A DNA stretch of 64,000 nucleotides from contig JALKBU010000141.1 of the NCBI GenBank assembly GCA_023091735.1, forward strand, positions 1 through 64,000. Reading direction: 5' to 3'. The translations under genes were made by a program, and so were the position numbers. Shown here piece by piece: positions 40,527 to 48,989 of the stretch (its first letter is position 1; every line of letters begins with the position of its first letter). The notes beneath the pieces are model-generated. The model had not been told where the DNA came from. It made no database searches and saw only the letters and a list, made by a program, of their open reading frames with translations. Source of the DNA: Trichomonas tenax (taxonomy: Eukaryota > Parabasalia > Trichomonadida > Trichomonadidae).

Positions 40527-40562
40527 ATGACAGTATACAAATATATTTGTATACTGTCATTT
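40527..40562. repeat. 36-bp perfect palindrome
   Basis: AATGACAGTATACAAATA is followed immediately by its exact reverse complement, with no spacer. It can form a cruciform or hairpin. It lies in the ankyrin pseudogene just upstream of the amplified ankyrin units. Confidence 0.9.
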
Positions 40563-40599
40563 TTAGTGTTAAAATTAATCATTTGATATTTTCATGTGT

Positions 40600-41335
40600 G
40601 CAGTCGAAATCATTCAATATCTCCTTGCGAATGGAGCTGATGTCAATATGGAATTCATTTATCCGTCGTATTTGATCATCTTTATGATATTATATTATAT
40701 CTATCAGTCGCTTTTTATCATCATTATTGTATTACATCTATCAATCACATCTGATAACTATAATGATATAAATCTCCATTATTAATTGCAATCGAGATGA
40801 AGATCTCGACATCATTCCATATTTCGTTGAACATGGAACTTATGTCAATATGGAATTCATTTATCCATCATATTTGATCATCATTATGATATGATATCAA
40901 TCAACTGTATTTGAAAATTGCACTGATATGATATCAATCAGTGACACTTAAGTATTATTATGATATCTAATCAATCAGTTAAATTTAATAATTATTGTGA
41001 TATAATCACTCAATCACATCTTATAATTATAGTAACGCAAATCTCAATTATCAATTGCAATTGAAATGAAGTCTCTCGACATCATTCAATATCTCGTTGG
41101 ACATGGAGCTTATGTCAACATGAAATTCATATATCAGTCGTATTTGATAATAATGATGATATGGAATCAATCATTCATATTTAATTATTATTGCGATATT
41201 GGATCAATCAATCATAATTGATAACTATAGTGATATAGATCTCCGTTATCAATTGCAATCGAAATGAAGATCTCGACATCATTCGATATCTCGTTGAACA
41301 TGGAGCTAATGTCAACACACAAAAAGCATAGTATA
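40600..41335 (+). repeat. Amplified ankyrin-unit DNA repeat
   Basis: Four copies of an ankyrin-derived segment (GAAATGAAGATCTCGACATC-type start, then a CATGGAGCTNATGTCAA word) occur near 40601, 40805, 41074 and 41271. Between them lie related AT-rich linkers with TGATATCAATCA and TATAGTGATATAGATCTCC words. Spacing is about 200-270 bases, longer than a 99-base ankyrin codon repeat, so non-coding linker was copied too. Confidence 0.75.
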
Positions 41336-41340
41336 ATGAA

Positions 41341-41936
41341 ATAATATAAATTTGAGATCCTATATATGGAAATATGCTATTATATCACAGTGGTATATAT
41401 CACAGAAGCAAAAAAGATATATAGTACAAACAAAACACCCAGAAATTCTTAATAATCAATGAGTTATGACATCATAAGTTGGACTTTTCATCGAATCAGC
41501 AAAAATTAGCAGCATCATTTAATGTTAATTATCATTTTATTGATGGCAGTACTGTTAAAACTATGAGGTTTCCGACTTTTTTTTATCTATTTGATATATT
41601 CAGGAATATTAATTATAAACGAGTTATAATTAACCTGCAAGGTGACAATTCGTTAGGAAACCTAATAATATAGGTGCTGGTCGCTGTTGTTCGATGGATT
41701 GAAGAAAGTCCTTAGTTGTGTCTCGTCCCTGATGGGATGTCTTGCAAAACACAAAGACTCCAATCAATGCTGGTCTAATGAGTTGATTATTAAGAGTCAA
41801 TAAGCAAACATAAAAAAAATATTACATTGTCTTTGCAAATTGCAAAAAGCCGCTATGCAAGAACATTGCATACCAATGCTAATGCAAGATAGTGGTGATC
41901 CATTTCATCACTAACAAATCTGACTTAAATTTGGAT
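41341..41936. other. Gene-free spacer
   Basis: A 64-codon plus-strand frame (41479-41673) has no motif. The rest is unremarkable apart from a slightly GC-richer stretch around 41680-41760. Confidence 0.45.
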
Positions 41937-42533
41937 TCATCTTGGACTTTTTGTGACTGGATGAGATCCATCTTCTGGACATATGTGTAGATCTAGTGGT
42001 GAATCGGTCCAGAAGCAAGGAAGCGGATCTTTGCTTTGAATCGAATTATATGGCTTTAATTCAACAGCAGATTTGTTTTTCTCTATTGAGTCCTTCTTTT
42101 CCGGTATAGCAGGTGCTGACACGCTCCTTATAAAACGATGAAACTGATGCTGCGCAAAGTCAAATTTAGCCATCTGAATATCATTAAGACGCAGCATTTC
42201 TTGTCTACAGGCTTGATTCTTTGCCTGTTCTAACTTCTCCATTAGAAGCTCAGACGTCGAATTCTTAACCCAACTAATATTAATATCAGTTCTCGAATTC
42301 GGGTGCATGGCAAGTATGACATCAAGGTTCTTTATCCCATACGTAGCGAGAGTAAAGGCATCATTGAGCAATGTGCCCTCATAGTAGAAATTAAATTCCT
42401 GATTTTTCGGTAGAGCCTTGCGGAGCGCGTATATGTGTGCATTAGTGCTTGCACCAATCTTCAGGACGATCTGACCCGGAGAGTACAGAAGAACAGAGAT
42501 TCTTGTCCCTTTTTTTGGATCATTCTCTATCAT
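41937..42533 (-). CDS. Ubiquitin-like domain protein, 198 aa
   Basis: Residues about 10-85 follow the ubiquitin beta-grasp: strands around ISVLLYSPGQIVLKI, a short helix, then FNFYYEGTLLNDAFTLATYGI and LDVILAM. These match the [20 protein letters not shown] and STLHLVL positions of ubiquitin. There is no C-terminal diglycine after the domain. Instead a helical and polar 110-residue extension follows, so the domain is probably a fixed interaction module rather than a conjugated modifier. The start is the first ATG. No promoter box is seen upstream. Confidence 0.7.
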   Translation of the reverse strand: MIENDPKKGTRISVLLYSPGQIVLKIGASTNAHIYALRKALPKNQEFNFYYEGTLLNDAFTLATYGIKNLDVILAMHPNSRTDINISWVKNSTSELLMEKLEQAKNQACRQEMLRLNDIQMAKFDFAQHQFHRFIRSVSAPAIPEKKDSIEKNKSAVELKPYNSIQSKDPLPCFWTDSPLDLHICPEDGSHPVTKSPR

Positions 42534-43767
42534 TTTTTTGATGCTCTTGTGAGGACAGTTTTGCGGATTTTTGTTTTATTGGTGTTTCCTTTATTTCCAC
42601 CGTCTTCTGTGATTGTTTTGATGTCTATTTCGAACTTTCAATCACTTTTTGACATTTCACAATTTTGATTCTATAAAAGTTGATCGCGAGTTTATCAGGA
42701 AAAACTAATCAATGGTCGATAAAGACTTCGAATTCGATGTGTAAGAGAAGATTTCCATTCTATGAGAAAATATTTTTTATTCTAAAGGTATATTCAATAA
42801 TAGTAAACGGTCACATTCACCTTCATTTTGTTTTTTCTTTGTTTTTGTCTAATACATGGGATTTCATGGTTGTACATAGTGATATTTTGGTGTTTTCCAC
42901 ACGTTTAGCGCTGATTTTGTTGACATCCACAAGATGTTTCTTTGTCTTTACTATATAACGATAGAACTATTTGAAAGTGATTGGTTCTTCGTTTTCCCCT
43001 TGAGAATCTTCGATTATTTTTGCGATTTTGAGATATGATATGATATGATCTATATTGCTAGCCTTTAGAATTACCTGAATATGTGGGAGTTATCGAATTT
43101 CCGTCCGGTAAATTTGATTTCTATTGATTCAGATTCGATAATTGCATTTATTCGCTGCCAATCTGCAAGAATCTTTAAGCATAGATCAAGCTCAAATTTC
43201 AACATATCTGAGCATAGATTAGGCTTTAAATTATGTTGAAATTTCATAATTGAAATCCAGAACTGTATATAGTGTCATCAGCTTATATTCACTCCCCAAA
43301 CAATTATAAGAAAATTCACTTTATATGATAGTCAAATTTCAAAATGAAAAATCAATATAATCTCCAATCCCACGAAAATAAGGACTCGGTCCTTCACCAA
43401 CTTCAAAGTTTTAATACATAAAAGAGTTCAAATGTCGAACATGAAAAATCAAAAGAATTATCAAATTTATTTTTGATTTTTTTGAAATTTTACAATTTTC
43501 TAACTAGAAAACATAAAACTTTTAAAAAATAATGCGACAAATCAACGCTATTATAGATTTTATTGATGTCCTCATCTAAAAAATGTTCGACCAATTTCTT
43601 GATTCAAATATGTTTTTTGACGTGTAAAAATGCAAATATGACATATTAAAAAGGGGCCTAACAAAAATATTTAGGGAGTTCTATTCAAATTAAATCAGGG
43701 TCTAACAATATTATTGAAGAGATAGTTAAAAAGGGCACCGAAAGAGGGTCTATCGTCCAGATCCAAA
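42534..43767. other. 1.2 kb divergent intergenic region
   Basis: Lies between the minus-strand ubiquitin-like gene and plus-strand NAA30. A 93-codon frame (42680-42958) is hydrophobic but not convincing. A 13-bp inverted repeat (AAATTTCAACATA, 43194-43206, and its complement at 43232-43244) is flanked by two GCATAGATYA words. No coding gene is supported. Confidence 0.5.
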
Positions 43768-44223
43768 ATGTCTGATATAACATACAGAGCTTACAAAGGC
43801 GAGGAAGAAATCCTCGAAGTTTTCAAGCTAATCGACGACGAGCTCTCAGAGCCTTACGGACTCTTCACGTACCGCTACTTTTTGGCTGTCTGTCCGCAGC
43901 ACTGTCTCTTAGCCCACTGCGATGGAAAACTTGTCGGCGCCATCGTCGGCCGCGAGACGAAGAAGGAGGACAGACGCGTGAAGGGATACATCGCTATGCT
44001 CGTCGTTCTCAAGGAACACCGCAAGAAAGGTATTGGAAAGAAGCTCGCGATCGACTTGATCGAAGAAATGAAGAAAACATGCACAGAAGTCGTCATAGAG
44101 ACTGAAGTTGACAATATTCCGGCTCTCCGCCTTTACGAATCTTTAGGATTTGTTAGAACAAAACGTCTTTTCAGATATTACCTTAACGGCAACGAAGCTT
44201 ACCGCCTTAAGATCTGGTTCTAA
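43768..44223 (+). CDS. NAA30: N-alpha-acetyltransferase NAA30 (Mak3), NatC catalytic subunit
   Basis: A 151-residue GNAT acetyltransferase that is almost only the catalytic domain. It has LSEPYGLFTYRYFL at the N-terminal end, RVKGYIAMLVV, the acetyl-CoA motif RKKGIGKK (residues 85-92), EVVIETEVDNIPALRLYE and LGFVRTKRLFRYYLNG. These blocks match NAA30/Mak3 nearly one to one (family: EPYSIYTYRYF, YIAMLAV, RLFRYYLNG). NatC acetylates N-termini beginning Met-Leu/Ile/Phe/Trp. The auxiliary subunits are not in the window. Codon use is GC-rich, suggesting good expression. The ATG at 43768 fits the family start; no GTGAC box precedes it. Confidence 0.92.
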   Translation: MSDITYRAYKGEEEILEVFKLIDDELSEPYGLFTYRYFLAVCPQHCLLAHCDGKLVGAIVGRETKKEDRRVKGYIAMLVVLKEHRKKGIGKKLAIDLIEEMKKTCTEVVIETEVDNIPALRLYESLGFVRTKRLFRYYLNGNEAYRLKIWF

Positions 44224-44502
44224 TGTTATTTGGTATCATTATATGTTCGTAATAAAGTTCAACTACATACACACTTAATTTACTATCACCCATTCATATT
44301 TTTACTAGTTTAGATGTTTTCCAACTTGTTTTTATTCTATTTTTATTTTTATCATTTGACCAATTTTTTCATTTTTGATATCATAGAGTAATTTATTGTT
44401 CATCATTTATATAAATCATAGGATAATATATATTTGAAGTAATGGCAGTAATATTTCAAATATTAAAATTAATGTTTATAATCAAACAAAACAATAAACA
44501 AA

Positions 44503-46974
44503 TTAAACGGATGCTTTGTCGTTGAAAACGGCTGGCTGTCTTCTCTGCTGTGCTGCCTTCACGGTTGGCTTTCCTAGCACAGAATTCTTGTTTGCTGGTC
44601 TTCCACAGATCAAGCAAGTGAACTTCGAAGCAGATGGTCCACCACCCTCAAGCAGCCTCTCACCGAACTGCTGCAACACAATCTCGAGCTCATCCCTTGT
44701 CACCCAGCTGAGGAATGAGGCTTGCATGTTCTCGATTTGCTCGTTGAAAGCATTGAGCATTTCTCTAACACGATCGAACATTCTTTCAACGAAGTCTCTA
44801 TCGACTTTCTTGTCGAGTAAGCTGATTAAGTTGTTTGCAATCTTTTGCATTTCTTTGACTCTTTCGTCAACCTGCCTCATGACTCTTTCGCCGTGTTGAT
44901 TGAATGCTGCACCCGCAATTTTAAAAACACGAGTCTCCAGTTGTTCATCGGTGATTACTGGGATCTGCGGCTGTTCAGATCCGTGGCTAGTTGAAGGACG
45001 CTTCGGTGCTGGAACTCCGTACCTAATGATGATCTTTTGAGGCTGCTGCGATTGAACTATTGGCGCATTTGGCGGCGGCATATCACTGAAAGATGCAACA
45101 GCGATTTCGCTCTGATCCATCTTTTCATTGCTCTGCTGCCTTCCGCCTCTGAGAGGAGGTAATTTCTCTGGTTGTGCGAACATGTCAACGATTGGAAGTT
45201 TGTCGTGGCTGAAGCGAACATCGGAGTTGCTTGGCCCTGCTGTGAGCAGTCTTTGTTGGTTGGAAACTTGAGGTGGAATTGGTGGAAGATCTTCGACGAA
45301 ATGAGCGAATGAAAGGTCAATGAGTCTTCTGTGATTTGGTGGTAATGAATATTCTGTTCTCTTTCTCATTACTAATTTAGTTTTCTCTTTCTTCTCTTCC
45401 TCTTCCTCCTCCTCTTCCATTTCTTCTTCCTCTTCTTCCTCCTCGAGTTTGAACTTCTTTTTAGATTTCTCTTTTACTTGGTCTTCTTCTTCTGAAACTT
45501 TGGATTTATCTTCATCTTCGGACTCCTTCTTTTCATTCTTTGCAATTTGGTCTTTTTCTTCATCACTTTTAGCATCGTGCATTCCCAATCTGAATTCCGC
45601 TGGCATATTGACTCTTCGCCTGATGTTAGTGAGTTGATCAATGAGAGTCTTTCTCGTTTCATCGAACTCAGATCGAAGATTTAATTGCTGCTGAGCGATT
45701 TGAACTATTCTTGCGTTGAATGTTTGATTCAGCTGCAAAATGTTATCAGAGAGTGTTTTGTTGTTCTCCTGATGCACAATTTGCTGCTGCTGGAGTTGCT
45801 TGAGAGCTTCAGTGTGTTTGGCAAGAACAGATTTAATCCATTCGATCTCTGTAACAACTTTCATCGAAGATTGCATTTGCGTTGTATAAACTCTATTTTC
45901 AATGACTTGGAGAACTTTGCTGTCGATATTTTCATCAGGAAGAGGTACAGGAAGGTCCTTAGCACCGATTAACGTTGATGAAGGCAAAACGTCGACTTTA
46001 TCGATCTTTGTTGTCTTAGAATCTGGTTCAAAAGGAATATCATCGAGATTGACCATATTTGTGTCAGTTTCTTTGATCTGTGGCTTCTCTATTACAGGAT
46101 CTTTAAGCATATTAACGATGTCCTTCGCAGAAATTCTTCCGGAACTGATATCTTCTGATCTGACAGGAATTGTCTTCAAAACGACACTCTGGAATGTAGA
46201 AGCTGTTGCTGATGGTGGGGCACGCTCTGGAGCCTTATCCATCACAGGTATTGTTGGCAAATTTTCAAATGTTATTTGAAGTGAATCTAATTTTTGTTCT
46301 AATTGTTTCGTTACCACAGGGAAACTGATAGAGAACTCACTCACCTGTGTCTCGATCTCAGGATAAGTTGACAACATATTTTCGATATTTTTAAGCCTTG
46401 CTTCAATATATTCCGGTGTATCATTATCCGCCGGCATTGGCATCTGTTGGAATGCATTCTGCTTCATTACTGCTGATCCTGTTGCAGAACTCACGCGTTG
46501 ATATAATTGATCGATTTTCTTTTTGAAGAGCTGTATTTCTGTTTCTATGAGACCACCTTTGTTGTTGATTTCGATTATTTTTTCGTTAAATTTCTCATTT
46601 TCGTTTCGAAAATCTTGTGTAATTTGATCTGAAAGTCTTTTTGCTTCTCCGAGGGTTTCAAGATCTTGAAACTCGACGTGGTTTTTCATTTCTTCGTGCT
46701 TCTGATCGATTACCATTGATAATTTTTGTGTTTGCGAATCAATATATTTTTTCGTTGCATTTAATTTCGAAGCTAGGTCATCAATCTGTTCCAGAGCTTG
46801 ATTATATGTTTCTTTCGTAACCAGTTGCGGAATCGTTTCTTCAATTGACTTCATTCTCGAATCATGAGACTTAAAAACTTTGATAATTTCCAATATAGCG
46901 TCCCTCAGTCGATTCTTATCCCAGGTGACATCAACAAGGCTTTCGGCTTTTAGCGCTTCACTGAAATTTGTCAT
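44503..46974 (-). CDS. Long coiled-coil protein with DUF4795-like C-terminus, 823 aa
   Basis: Residues 30-190 and 370-450 are heptad-rich coiled coil. A Glu/Lys run lies near residues 505-545, followed by a Pro-rich linker. The C-terminal 130 residues are again helical (VDERVKEMQKIANNLISLLD, KKVDRDFVERMFDRVREMLN) and close with a CLICGRPA zinc-knuckle-like motif. That order, helical 'KVDR' segments then CxxCxRP, resembles the DUF4795/QRICH2 family of sperm-flagellum proteins, which would fit a flagellated trichomonad. The assignment is by pattern and moderate. A microtubule-associated role in the axoneme or cytoskeleton is inferred. The start is the first ATG. Confidence 0.6.
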   Translation of the reverse strand: MTNFSEALKAESLVDVTWDKNRLRDAILEIIKVFKSHDSRMKSIEETIPQLVTKETYNQALEQIDDLASKLNATKKYIDSQTQKLSMVIDQKHEEMKNHVEFQDLETLGEAKRLSDQITQDFRNENEKFNEKIIEINNKGGLIETEIQLFKKKIDQLYQRVSSATGSAVMKQNAFQQMPMPADNDTPEYIEARLKNIENMLSTYPEIETQVSEFSISFPVVTKQLEQKLDSLQITFENLPTIPVMDKAPERAPPSATASTFQSVVLKTIPVRSEDISSGRISAKDIVNMLKDPVIEKPQIKETDTNMVNLDDIPFEPDSKTTKIDKVDVLPSSTLIGAKDLPVPLPDENIDSKVLQVIENRVYTTQMQSSMKVVTEIEWIKSVLAKHTEALKQLQQQQIVHQENNKTLSDNILQLNQTFNARIVQIAQQQLNLRSEFDETRKTLIDQLTNIRRRVNMPAEFRLGMHDAKSDEEKDQIAKNEKKESEDEDKSKVSEEEDQVKEKSKKKFKLEEEEEEEEMEEEEEEEEKKEKTKLVMRKRTEYSLPPNHRRLIDLSFAHFVEDLPPIPPQVSNQQRLLTAGPSNSDVRFSHDKLPIVDMFAQPEKLPPLRGGRQQSNEKMDQSEIAVASFSDMPPPNAPIVQSQQPQKIIIRYGVPAPKRPSTSHGSEQPQIPVITDEQLETRVFKIAGAAFNQHGERVMRQVDERVKEMQKIANNLISLLDKKVDRDFVERMFDRVREMLNAFNEQIENMQASFLSWVTRDELEIVLQQFGERLLEGGGPSASKFTCLICGRPANKNSVLGKPTVKAAQQRRQPAVFNDKASV

Positions 46975-47684
46975 TGCCCTGTAATTTTTTTAGAAAAATT
47001 GAAAAACGTACACTTTACAAATGAGCGATGATTACATTACTATATTTTCTTGTTAAGTTTATGCTTTTTTGTCCTTTTCGATCCATATCGACTATGCTTT
47101 AGTGCCCGCAGTCCAATCTCTATGTTTTTTTCACTTTCAAACGTAGCATCATAAAAATCATCATAACTCTTTCAAAACACAATAATCTTTCTTCAAAGAT
47201 ATATAAAACAAAACTAAAGCTAGCCAGCTATAACTTTACTATTTAGAATATGAATGTTCATTAGCTAACATATCTGGAATCAAAGAAAAAATCATTCAAG
47301 TTTTTCATTAGTAAAAATCAATCATAACTCTTTGAATATTATATATTTTCAATATTTAAAAATTGTTCAAGATAGGCATATTAGTATTCTATTTAATTCA
47401 ATTGAATTTAAATAATTTAATTCATTATTTTGTTCTGAAATATATCTTTTTTAGGTCCTTGAAAAAAATTTTTATAAAAATAGTCACCGATCATTATTGG
47501 ATTGATTTCAAATAATTTTATCATTATATTTATTTAAACATCAGCCAGTAAATGCTGTTGACAAAGTGAAACAGAATGAAAGAAAGAAAATTATATCAAA
47601 ACAAAAATCTTTAATTGCATATCAAAATCAAGAAATTGAATATGAATAAAAGACTATATACAATACAAAACAAATAAACATTGG
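46975..47684. other. Intergenic region with faint repeats
   Basis: 710 bases with no gene. The sequence AAAAATCATCATAACTCTTT near 47152 recurs as AAAAATCAATCATAACTCTTT near 47323, suggesting an old duplication of about 170 bases. Confidence 0.45.
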
Positions 47685-48419
47685 TTAATTATCGGAATAA
47701 ATTTCCACTGGACACATAAAAACAGTAATTAACTTTTGGAGCAATTCAGCAAGCATTGGATCTGCAACGTTATCGACTTTGACGCGGATCAAAACTCTCG
47801 CTTGGAAAGATACAAACTCGACATCTAAGATTTTGAGCTGGCATTTACATTGAAGGGCAAAAGCAGGAGCAACTGCTGACACTATTTGCGTTAAGCTGCT
47901 AAAATAATCGTTAATCGAACCATCTTGATCATGATATATAATTTGAAGCGCTTCTTTATCACATTCATCTGTTTTTATTCTCTTAATAATCTTTCCTAGA
48001 CGAAGGAATGCGCCATCTCTTACGAAAACGCTGTCTGTTGTTTTTTGTTCTAAATGTTTCGTCGTAAATGCGTCAACTGAGCAATCCTGTAGTTCCACGA
48101 GGTAGCACTCGAGCACTTGACCTGTTTTTGCGATCTCAAATGGACTCTTCCCAGTATCATCGATTGCTAAAATACTATCATACTGTGAATTTCTGCGAGA
48201 TATCTGTTTGGAACGATCAAACATCACGAGGCATGGATCTGTTGCGCGTCTCTTGAATTTTCCATTATCGCCTGTGTCGAATATTAAACTTTCTGGATCA
48301 AATCCAATTTGTCGAATGAAATCGCCAGGAAGGAGATCGCTCAGCTTCCTGTCTTGAAGGGGCAAATCTAATTCAGCAAATGTCGCAGCTAAGCTTGTTC
48401 TATGAGGCTTCCTTGACAT
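47685..48419 (-). CDS. Unrecognised soluble protein, 244 aa
   Basis: Family not recognised. The N-terminal 80 residues are polar and Arg/Ser-rich (SRKPHRTSLAATFAEL; KFKRRATDP; SKQISRRNSQYD), with possible phosphorylation sites. The C-terminal 160 residues look like a mixed alpha/beta domain with strands LQIIYHDQ, CQLKILDVEFVSFQARVLIRVKVD and a final VFMCPVEIY. No signal peptide or membrane helix. The frame is uninterrupted and coding-like. The upstream region has TAAGGTTA (48439-48446) and an AAAACGTGAC box 57 bases from the ATG. Confidence 0.7.
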   Translation of the reverse strand: MSRKPHRTSLAATFAELDLPLQDRKLSDLLPGDFIRQIGFDPESLIFDTGDNGKFKRRATDPCLVMFDRSKQISRRNSQYDSILAIDDTGKSPFEIAKTGQVLECYLVELQDCSVDAFTTKHLEQKTTDSVFVRDGAFLRLGKIIKRIKTDECDKEALQIIYHDQDGSINDYFSSLTQIVSAVAPAFALQCKCQLKILDVEFVSFQARVLIRVKVDNVADPMLAELLQKLITVFMCPVEIYSDN

Positions 48420-48475
48420 TTTAGAAAAAAATCTTTAATAAGGTTAATTCCTCACAATAAAAATCCTACCGATAT

Positions 48476-48485
48476 GTCACGTTTT
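48476..48485 (-). promoter_or_regulatory. AAAACGTGAC box upstream of the 244-aa gene
   Basis: Sense-strand AAAACGTGAC, identical to the box before the SLC35F6-like gene but further (57 bases) from its ATG. Confidence 0.4.
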
Positions 48486-48989
48486 ATCACAATTCTTGTA
48501 ATTCTGCGTTTGTGATCTTATATCTCTCCTGCTTCATGTGCTAAAATTTAAAAATCGATGAGATGATGGTGTCGCCTAATTTGAAATTGTCTTGTGATCA
48601 TTTGACTATTTTTGTCATGTAAACACATAGTTTTTCATACAATTGTCATGTAAGTCTAGAATTTCAGATATTTATTTCAGAATTCTGTTGTGTAAATTAT
48701 GAGTTTTTAACTTTTCATAAGAATTTTGTCATGTAGCCAAATTTCTGAGGTTTATATGCATTTTCAAAGCATTTTTATATTGTTCACAATCCCAACACAT
48801 ATCAAAATACAGATATGTATTTAGATTTTTAAAATTTGATTAAATAATCCAAATAAATGTATTGCTGTTTTATACTTTTAAAGCATTGTAGTTACAGCTG
48901 CAAAATTTTGCACAGTCAATGCGATTGTGACAAATAAATGATGTTGATTTCATATCAACATAATTAACAAACAAAAATCTTTAATTTAG
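48486..48989. other. Intergenic region with CATGTAA copies
   Basis: No gene. CATGTAA occurs at 48616-48622 and 48647-48653 (31 bases apart), both preceded by TTGT, and a degenerate copy (GTCATGTAG) is at about 48729. The same word is arrayed at 51774-51879. Confidence 0.5.

Larger units (their letters stand above)
39781..41340 (+). pseudogene. Decayed DUF3447/ankyrin-repeat gene
   Basis: The plus strand keeps the order of this trichomonad family in broken frames. An N-terminal leader starts at the ATG at 39781 (FADLMVNLTQNQLEMEQI, then stop). Next are NEDLKIVLNNLGFDFDFKYT (39980-40041) and LIDAACKYGS with KCFEYLKLIGCEINDQTF (40189-40280), which is the DUF3447 core. Ankyrin units (EIIQYLLANGADVN at 40605, later HGAYVN and HGANVN) follow. 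Many stops and shifts interrupt the reading. The ankyrin end has been amplified into a DNA repeat and a large palindrome lies inside. It is clearly non-coding as a whole. Confidence 0.75.

Noticed and set aside
42680..42958. 93-codon hydrophobic plus-strand frame as a possible small membrane protein
   Set aside because: Hydrophobicity comes from T-rich DNA; no conserved pattern or convincing start context.
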